5,450 nucleotides of DNA from assembly GCA_947475495.1 (NCBI GenBank), contig CANJNX010000081.1:1-5450 (forward strand). The letters are read 5' to 3'. Of this stretch, positions 1 through 5,450 are shown in pieces (the first letter of the stretch is position 1; each line of letters opens with the position of its first letter). Source of the stretch: Comamonadaceae bacterium (lineage in GTDB: Bacteria; Pseudomonadota; Gammaproteobacteria; Burkholderiales; Burkholderiaceae_C). The translations under genes were made by a program, and so were the position numbers. A model generated the notes under the pieces. It made no database searches. It had not been told where the DNA came from and saw only the letters and a program-made list of their open reading frames with translations.

Positions 1-241
1 CCTCAAAATGCACCAAATGGGGCGAGGAATACACCGCCGTGCGGTAGCCCGCTTGCATCAAAATAGACTCCAGCATGGCGCAAGTTGAGCCTTTGCCATT
101 GGTACCCGCCACCGTAATCACAGGGCAGTGCATTTGCAAGCCCACGCGCTGTGCAACCGTGCGCACACGCTCCAGGCCCATGTCGATGTTTTGAGGGTGC
201 AATTGCTCACAAAAGGTGAGCCATTCTGGTAAATTTTTCAT
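1..241 (-). CDS. folC: FolC, dihydrofolate/folylpolyglutamate synthase (N-terminal part, runs off the left edge)
   Basis: Bifunctional folate enzyme of the cytoplasm. It joins glutamate to dihydropteroate to make dihydrofolate and then extends the polyglutamate tail of tetrahydrofolate, using ATP. Only the first 80 residues are in the window; the full protein is usually about 420-440 residues. The reading starts MKNLPEWLTFCEQLHP. The diagnostic Mur-ligase-type P-loop GTNGKGS lies at residues 46-52, preceded by VITVA and followed by TCAMLE. SSPHL at residues 72-76 is the conserved strand that follows in this family. The start is an ATG at 241 (reading leftward) preceded by AGAGGG at 250-245, a purine-rich ribosome site with a short 3-base spacer. 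It is divergent from the ArsC-like gene across a gap of about 60 bases, so the two share a promoter region. The family call is firm; the C-terminal glutamate ligase domain cannot be inspected. Confidence 0.95.
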   Translation of the reverse strand, partial: MKNLPEWLTFCEQLHPQNIDMGLERVRTVAQRVGLQMHCPVITVAGTNGKGSTCAMLESILMQAGYRTAVYSSPHLVHFE

Positions 242-303
242 ATGCCCTCTATTGTCGCCCAGCTTGGCAGATGCAAGACCCGGCCAATGGCATGATGAGG
301 GGT

Positions 304-672
304 ATGAATGAAAAAACCACCCCCACGCTGGTGTTTGGTATTGCCAACTGTGACACCGTCAAAAAAGCCCGCACCTGGTTGAGCGACCAAGCAGTAGAAG
401 TGCAATTTCACGACTTCAAAAAAAGTGGTGTTTCTCTCGCCGATGTATCCCACTGGGCCCAAGCCGTGGGTTGGGAGACTTTGCTCAACCGCAAGGGAAG
501 CACATGGCGCAAGCTCGATGCCCCAACGCAAGCCCGTGTGACAGACGCAAAAAGCGCTTGCGAAACCATGGTGGCCCATCCCAGTTGCATCAAGCGACCC
601 GTCGTCGTGTGGCCCAACGGCCAAATTACCGTGGGCTTGAGTCCTGAACGCTTTGCTGCGCTCCTGACCTAA
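304..672 (+). CDS. ArsC/Spx-like reductase of the YffB family
   Basis: Small thioredoxin-fold protein of the ArsC/Spx superfamily, subgroup YffB, 122 residues from the chosen start. The family is cytoplasmic; members resemble glutathione-dependent arsenate reductases, but most have no proven substrate. Visible signatures are VFGIANCDTVKKARTWL at residues 10-26, with the nucleophile-position Cys16; FHDFKK at 35-40; LLNRKGSTWRKL at 60-71; and IKRPVV at 96-101, with Arg98 after the cis-Pro-type segment. An ATG at 271 in the same frame would add 11 residues (MQDPANGMMRG) that do not look like the family. The ATG at 304 gives the usual few residues before the first strand, although its GAGGGG lies almost against the codon, so the start is uncertain. 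It has no ars neighbours, so a role in arsenic resistance is unlikely. E. coli yffB sits next to dapE; here the neighbours are folC and ppnP. Confidence 0.9.
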   Translation: MNEKTTPTLVFGIANCDTVKKARTWLSDQAVEVQFHDFKKSGVSLADVSHWAQAVGWETLLNRKGSTWRKLDAPTQARVTDAKSACETMVAHPSCIKRPVVVWPNGQITVGLSPERFAALLT

Positions 673-711
673 AATTCAGGCCCTGCAAGTTTTAACGATA
701 GAACCCCATTT

Positions 712-1029
712 ATGAGCACCACCCAATTAGAAGGCGTCACCGTTGCCACCCAAGCCAGCGTTTACTTTGACGGCAAATGTGTCAGCCACAGCCTCACCAT
801 GGCCGACGGAAGTAAAAAGTCGGTAGGCGTTGTCTTACCTGCCACCTTGGTATTTGGAACGGCTGCGCCAGAGATCATGGAATGCGTGGCGGGCAGTTGC
901 GAATACCAGTTGCCCGGATCTACCGAATGGATGACCTCAAGCGCAGGCCAAACGTTCCACGTTCCAGGAAACACCCAGTTTCAAATTCGGGTCAGCACGG
1001 TGTACCACTACATTTGCCATTACGGCTAA
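712..1029 (+). CDS. ppnP: PpnP, pyrimidine/purine nucleoside phosphorylase (YaiE/DUF1255 family)
   Basis: Small single-domain cupin of 105 residues. The family phosphorolyses a broad range of nucleosides (uridine, adenosine, guanosine and others) to base plus ribose 1-phosphate and belongs to nucleoside salvage. Conserved blocks are FDGKCVSH (19-26), ADGSKKSVGVVLP (31-43), FGTAAPEIMECVAG (48-61), LPGSTEW (67-73), AGQTFHVPGN (78-87) and a closing YHYICHYG (98-105). The E. coli protein is about 94 residues; the extra length here is mostly a looser N-terminus (residues 1-12), so a later start is conceivable, but no better ATG follows before the conserved core. Upstream, GATAGAA is only a weak ribosome site. 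It lies 39 bases after the ArsC-like gene and 39 bases before argG, all in the same direction, which is compatible with one transcript, although each gap could also hold a promoter. Confidence 0.94.
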   Translation: MSTTQLEGVTVATQASVYFDGKCVSHSLTMADGSKKSVGVVLPATLVFGTAAPEIMECVAGSCEYQLPGSTEWMTSSAGQTFHVPGNTQFQIRVSTVYHYICHYG

Positions 1030-2397
<1,368 letters not shown>

Positions 2398-2409
2398 ATC
2401 AACAAACAA

Positions 2410-2417
2410 AAGGGGAG
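2410..2417 (+). promoter_or_regulatory. Strong ribosome binding site of the secreted SUOX-fold-like gene
   Basis: AAGGGGAG ends 4 bases before the ATG at 2422, and this is the best Shine-Dalgarno match on the plus strand of the window. It fixes the start of the exported protein and suggests good translation of this gene, even though it lies only 24 bases behind argG. The downstream kinase gene has no comparable site. Confidence 0.7.
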
Positions 2418-2421
2418 ATCC

Positions 2422-2919
2422 ATGAACAAAAAAATAAACCATGGTTTCGTATGGGCCGTGCTAGCCTTCATCACACTTTTTTTGTCACCGCTTGCGCAAG
2501 CGCAAAAAAGCAATGCAGATAAAACCGTACTCAGTGTCACTGGGAAAGATCAAAAGCAAACCTTGAGCATGGCGGCACTCAAAGCCCTGCCCCAACAGAC
2601 GATCGTGACCAAAACGCCCTGGTATCCCGACAGCGTTAAATTCACGGGCCCCTTGCTTCGGGATGTGTTGGCATTGGCAAAAGTGAAAGGCGCCGATATC
2701 AGCGCCATCGCGCTCAATGACTACAAAATACATATCCCCATGTCGGACGCGCAACAATACGACATGATTTTGGCGCACCAAATTAACGACGAAGCCATTC
2801 CTGTCAAAACCAAAGGGCCGCTGTTTGTGGTGTATCCCTTTGATAGCCATCCTGAACTGCAGGCCAAGCGCTATTACGAGCGGTCGATCTGGCAGCTCAA
2901 AGCCTTGACCGTTAAATAA
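2422..2919 (+). CDS. Exported protein with oxidoreductase molybdopterin-binding (SUOX/YedY-like) fold, lacking the cofactor cysteine
   Basis: A 165-residue protein with a clear signal peptide: basic MNKK start, hydrophobic stretch at about 9-22, and likely signal peptidase I cleavage after AQA (residue 27). The mature part of about 138 residues is probably periplasmic. The pattern is that of the small oxidoreductase molybdopterin-binding domain: VLSVTG (36-41), the [18 protein letters not shown] segment (48-63), [13 protein letters not shown] (74-86), [11 protein letters not shown] (99-109), GPLFVVYPF (132-140) and a final strand WQLKALTV (157-164). There is no cysteine anywhere, so the thiolate that ligates molybdenum in sulfite oxidase and YedY/MsrP is absent. 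There is also no twin-arginine motif, so export is probably by Sec and unfolded, without cofactor. It is therefore more likely a ligand-binding or partner protein than an enzyme. It lies 19 bases ahead of the hybrid kinase and is probably co-transcribed with it. The family fold call is good; the function is inferred. Confidence 0.75.
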   Translation: MNKKINHGFVWAVLAFITLFLSPLAQAQKSNADKTVLSVTGKDQKQTLSMAALKALPQQTIVTKTPWYPDSVKFTGPLLRDVLALAKVKGADISAIALNDYKIHIPMSDAQQYDMILAHQINDEAIPVKTKGPLFVVYPFDSHPELQAKRYYERSIWQLKALTVK

Positions 2920-2938
2920 GCCAGATCAGATTGCGGGT

Positions 2939-4774
2939 ATGAAAACACCGCGCTTTTGGTTAGCCTTGCTTGCAGCAGCCATGGCCATGGCTATGGCTGC
3001 TTTGTTGGCAGTTGAGATCAACCAAAGCAAAGCCCTCCAAGATAGCAAAAAAATGCGGGTTGACTCCATCGCAGCCCCCGCAGTCCAACTCGATCGAGAG
3101 TTCTTGCGCTTTCGCCACGCCTTAGACCGGCAACTCAACTACCGCACCCCTCCCGATGTCGATGCACTGATGCTGCAAAACGATCTTTTGCATTCGCGCA
3201 TCGAGATCATGCGCCAGTCGCCCGCCTCGGTCTACTTCTTTTCATCGTCTGAAAACCTTCAAACCTTTGAGCAACTTGAAAGCCTGCATGTTCGCTTAGA
3301 GCGCTTATTGACATCAGACACGCCCCGTTTGCAGCTGATGGATGCGTTGCTGGAAGATGCCAATGCTTTGGCTCCCGATGTTTTGGCCTTGAGCAATGCC
3401 GCTGAAAGCACGACAGGAAACCTCTTGGAAAAGCAAGGCAACGATTTAATGGAACTCAACCGCCATATCACCTGGCTGACATTGGGACTCATGCTGCTGT
3501 TTTCTGGCACTGCCATCGCACTGTATCTGCGCAATTTAAGCCAAGAGCGCGAGCACCAGGCCTCCAAAGGTTTAGCCGAGCATTTTCGGGCGACCCAAAT
3601 TTTGGCCGAACGCGCCAACCGCGGAAAGAGCCATTTTTTAGCCAATATGAGCCATGAGTTGCGCACGCCCTTCAATAGTATTTTGGGCATGCTCCACCTG
3701 CTCAAAACGACGGGGCTCAATCCAGAACAAACCGATTACGTTCAAACCGTCGACACGTCTGCCAAACACCTGCTCCATATCCTGAACGATATTTTGGATA
3801 TTTCCGCACTTGAGGCAGGGAAAATCAATATCCGGGGACAAGCAGAGCACTTGCCCACCATGCTCAATGAAGTAGAAGCGCTCATGCGACCGCTGGCCAA
3901 CGATAAGTACTTGAACTTTGATTTCCATGTCGATGCAGACATCCCGGCGTGGGGCTCTTTTGATGCCACACGGTTCAAGCAAATTTTAATTAACCTGCTT
4001 AACAATGCAATCAAGTTCACAGAGCAGGGAACCGTTTCTTTCAGCGCGACCTACCGCATCCGCACCGACGGCACGATCGACTTGGTGTTCAGTGTCTCCG
4101 ACACCGGCATTGGAATGCCACCTGACGCAGTTTCCCAGCTGTTTCAACGCTTTTACCAAGCCGATAGCGGCGTCGCCCGCCAATTTGGCGGAACCGGACT
4201 GGGCTTAGAAATTTCGCAATCCTTGGCGCGCATGATGGGCGGAAATATTGAAGTTCAAAGCACATGGGGCAAGGGGTCTTGCTTTACCTTGACTTTGGGC
4301 TTTCAAGCCTGTGCAGCGCCCCATGAAAAACTGGCAAGCGAACACCCTGCGCCAGCGATTTCAAACCATTCACCTACTGACAAGCCGGTCCGAATACTCG
4401 TTGCCGAAGACAACCTGGTCAATCAAAAATTCATGGGAATTTTGCTAGACCGCATGGGTTACCAAACGACGTTTTGCGAAAACGGCCAACTCGCTTTTGA
4501 GGCCATGCAAAACCAAATACCGGACCAAGGTTTCAATCTGGTGTTGATGGATGTTCACATGCCAGTCATGGACGGTTTAGCATGCACCCGCGCGATTAGA
4601 GCTATGGAAGGCAAGGCCTCACACGTTCCCATCATCGCCATCACCGCTGACATCATGAACGATGCCCGTGATGCAGCGCTTGCCGCGGGAGTGAATGACT
4701 TTGTCAGCAAGCCCGTGCAAATGGGGCGACTGCAAGAGGCCATCCAAAAGTGCCTAGAGAGTTCAAGGTCTTAA
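2939..4774 (+). CDS. Membrane-bound hybrid sensor histidine kinase with C-terminal receiver domain
   Basis: A 611-residue inner-membrane kinase. TM1 is at about residues 6-26, a periplasmic sensor region at about 27-176 (charged, Leu-rich, probably helical), and TM2 at about 177-197. A short linker at about 200-230 looks coiled-coil-like, and no HAMP domain is apparent. HisKA follows with H-box [13 protein letters not shown] and phospho-acceptor His239. The ATPase domain has N-box NLLNNAIKF (352-360), G1 SDTGIGMP (387-394), F-box LFQRFYQAD (401-409) and G2 GGTGLGL (417-423). After a linker, a receiver domain occupies about 484-603 with acidic pair Glu490/Asp491, phospho-acceptor Asp538 (in [11 protein letters not shown]), Thr569 and Lys591, all intact. 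There is no Hpt and no DNA-binding output domain, so a separate Hpt protein or regulator must complete the relay. The start ATG has only a weak ribosome site (GCGGGT), suggesting translation coupled to the exported partner gene 19 bases upstream. The signal is unknown. Confidence 0.95.
   Translation: MKTPRFWLALLAAAMAMAMAALLAVEINQSKALQDSKKMRVDSIAAPAVQLDREFLRFRHALDRQLNYRTPPDVDALMLQNDLLHSRIEIMRQSPASVYFFSSSENLQTFEQLESLHVRLERLLTSDTPRLQLMDALLEDANALAPDVLALSNAAESTTGNLLEKQGNDLMELNRHITWLTLGLMLLFSGTAIALYLRNLSQEREHQASKGLAEHFRATQILAERANRGKSHFLANMSHELRTPFNSILGMLHLLKTTGLNPEQTDYVQTVDTSAKHLLHILNDILDISALEAGKINIRGQAEHLPTMLNEVEALMRPLANDKYLNFDFHVDADIPAWGSFDATRFKQILINLLNNAIKFTEQGTVSFSATYRIRTDGTIDLVFSVSDTGIGMPPDAVSQLFQRFYQADSGVARQFGGTGLGLEISQSLARMMGGNIEVQSTWGKGSCFTLTLGFQACAAPHEKLASEHPAPAISNHSPTDKPVRILVAEDNLVNQKFMGILLDRMGYQTTFCENGQLAFEAMQNQIPDQGFNLVLMDVHMPVMDGLACTRAIRAMEGKASHVPIIAITADIMNDARDAALAAGVNDFVSKPVQMGRLQEAIQKCLESSRS
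2975..3000 (+). repeat. Three tandem ATGGCY hexamers within a 26-base imperfect palindrome in the first membrane segment of the kinase
   Basis: The hexamers ATGGCC, ATGGCT and ATGGCT (2981-2998) encode Met-Ala three times (residues 15-20) in TM1. The wider stretch 2975-3000 equals its own reverse complement except at one symmetric pair of positions (GCAGCC at the left, GGCTGC at the right). Gain or loss of one hexamer would stay in frame and change the length of the membrane helix by two residues. It may simply reflect Ala/Met-rich composition. Confidence 0.5.
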
Positions 4775-4791
4775 GCGACCAATTTCTAGTC

Positions 4792-4806
4792 TTGCCCCAT
4801 GGGCAA
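4792..4806. other. Short hairpin in the convergent gap (TTGCCC/GGGCAA)
   Basis: TTGCCC, a 3-base loop CAT, then GGGCAA form a perfect 6-bp stem 17 bases after the kinase stop. No T-run follows on either strand, so it is at best a weak or factor-assisted terminator or an RNA 3'-end stabilising structure, shared by the two converging transcripts. Confidence 0.35.
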
Positions 4807-4822
4807 TGGTGTGAAAGTTGCA

Positions 4823-4841
4823 CCAAAGGTTCTTACTTTGG
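4823..4841. other. Second short hairpin in the convergent gap (CCAAAG/CTTTGG)
   Basis: CCAAAG, a 7-base loop, then CTTTGG form a 6-bp stem. On the plus strand a T7 run occurs 23 bases further on (4865-4871), too far for a classic intrinsic terminator. On the minus strand the following bases are not U-rich. The rest of the 107-base gap between the two stop codons (4775-4881) shows no further gene or signal. Confidence 0.3.
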
Positions 4842-4881
4842 AATCGTTCTATGCCTTGTCTCCATTTTTTTAAGCGTTGAC

Positions 4882-5289
4882 TCACGGTTGAATTACCGTG
4901 AGCAAAGTTTGTCCATTGGCCACTAATTTCTCGCCTTCTGCATCAACAGCATACAAGTCACACGAAGTAAATACCTGCGCCTTTCCTGGTTTCACAACCC
5001 GTGCACGGGCTATGAATGTGTGACCCACGGCCGGCCGCAGGCAGTTGACCGAGAAATTGGCAGCCAATAAATTCGGTCCTGCCACTGTTACACCAGCAAA
5101 ACCGCACGCTGTGTCGATCAATGTACCCACCAATCCTGCGTGCAAAAAACCAGAATACTGACCAACTTCGGGACGCCAAGGCATTTGGATTTCAACCGCA
5201 CCAGACTCGGCTGCGGCCACTTTGATACCGCACCACTGGTTGAATGCGGCCAGGGCATTGATTTGTTGAAGCATTGCAAGTGCGTTCAT
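4882..5289 (-). CDS. PaaI-family hotdog-fold thioesterase
   Basis: A 135-residue single hotdog-domain protein expected to hydrolyse acyl-CoA or aryl-CoA thioesters in the cytoplasm; the substrate is unknown. The signature is SGFLHAGLVGTLIDTACGFA at 46-65: the usual HGG motif reads His50-Ala51-Gly52, and Asp59 sits at the family's catalytic acid position. Further family features are AANFSVNCLRP at 76-86 and a closing NGQTLLTVI at 125-133. The ATG at 5289 is chosen because AGAGGA (5302-5297, reading leftward) lies an ideal 7 bases ahead of it. A longer reading from 5319 would add 10 unconserved residues and overlap the preceding gene. The preceding regulator gene stops only 2 bases before this start, so the two are probably translated from one message with coupling. 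It converges on the kinase gene across 107 bases. Confidence 0.92.
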   Translation of the reverse strand: MNALAMLQQINALAAFNQWCGIKVAAAESGAVEIQMPWRPEVGQYSGFLHAGLVGTLIDTACGFAGVTVAGPNLLAANFSVNCLRPAVGHTFIARARVVKPGKAQVFTSCDLYAVDAEGEKLVANGQTLLTVIQP

Positions 5290-5291
5290 TT

Positions 5292-5450
5292 CTATTTCCT
5301 CTGTTTTATTTGAAACCATGCGATGTGTTTGATGAGCATTTCTTTGAGTGCTGTTTGCTCTGCAATCACTTTTTCAATGTCTGAAATCCTCTCGCGGATG
5401 GCCTGAACCATTTCTTCTGCCGACAGATTTCCTGATTTGAAACGCGGCAA
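5292..5450 (-). CDS. C-terminal end of a probable MerR-type transcriptional regulator (runs off the right edge)
   Basis: An open reading of 52 residues enters from the right edge and ends with TAG at 5294-5292. The segment LPRFKSGNLSAEEMVQAIRE is followed by a long amphipathic helix with heptad-like spacing (RISDIEKVIAEQTALKEML), then IKHIAWFQIKQRK. This looks like the dimerisation coiled coil at the end of MerR-family regulators, where a short leucine-proline turn precedes the antiparallel helix. The DNA-binding winged helix lies outside the window, so the family is an inference. There are no cysteines in the visible tail, which argues against a metal-binding CueR/MerR type. Direct adjacency to a thioesterase suggests control of acyl-CoA metabolism, but this is only a suggestion. 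Confidence 0.5.
   Translation of the reverse strand: MPRFKSGNLSAEEMVQAIRERISDIEKVIAEQTALKEMLIKHIAWFQIKQRK
5297..5302 (-). promoter_or_regulatory. Ribosome binding site deciding the thioesterase start
   Basis: AGAGGA read on the minus strand, 7 bases before the ATG at 5289. It lies inside the last codons of the upstream regulator gene, whose stop codon falls in the spacer. This supports the 5289 start over an in-frame ATG at 5319 and indicates translational coupling. Confidence 0.75.

Noticed and set aside
238..624. 128-residue minus-strand frame ending at the folC start with a stop/start overlap
   Set aside because: The overlap looks like coupling, but the frame is antisense to the ArsC-like gene, which has clear motifs, and the peptide resembles nothing known.
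304..672. Arsenate resistance gene arsC
   Set aside because: The YffB-type motifs and housekeeping neighbours do not match an ars operon, so the arsenate reductase name was not used.
4865..4871. T7 run as the intrinsic terminator of the kinase gene
   Set aside because: No stem lies directly before it; the nearest hairpin ends 23 bases upstream.
5290..5319. Longer N-terminus for the thioesterase from an ATG at 5319
   Set aside because: It would overlap the upstream gene by 28 bases, has no ribosome site, and adds unconserved residues; the ATG at 5289 has an ideal site.

Overview
This window carries a stretch of ordinary bacterial chromosome. It probably comes from a freshwater betaproteobacterium of the Comamonadaceae type (Limnohabitans/Rhodoferax-like). 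That placement is inferred from the protein style, the moderate GC content and gene neighbourhoods recalled for that family; it was not computed. No RNA genes, insertion sequences, CRISPR arrays or phage genes were seen, and no stretch longer than about 110 bases lacks a gene.

Left part (1-2397): the N-terminal part of folC (folate biosynthesis) runs leftward off the edge. Facing away from it are three rightward housekeeping genes: an ArsC/Spx-like YffB-family reductase, ppnP (nucleoside phosphorylase of the small cupin type) and argG (argininosuccinate synthase of the long, E. coli-like class).

Middle (2422-4774): 24 bases after argG begins a two-gene sensory module. Its first gene encodes a small secreted protein with the fold signature of the oxidoreductase molybdopterin-binding domain, but with no cysteine at all. 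Its second gene, 19 bases later, encodes a membrane-bound hybrid histidine kinase with a roughly 150-residue periplasmic sensor region, no recognisable HAMP, intact HisKA and HATPase domains, and a C-terminal receiver domain. The layout suggests that the secreted protein supplies or modifies the signal read by the kinase. This is the most interesting part of the window.

Right part (4882-5450): two leftward genes converge on the kinase gene. They are the 3' end of a probable MerR-type regulator and, 2 bases after its stop, a PaaI-like hotdog-fold thioesterase. The convergent gap (4775-4881) holds two short hairpins and a T-run but no textbook terminator.
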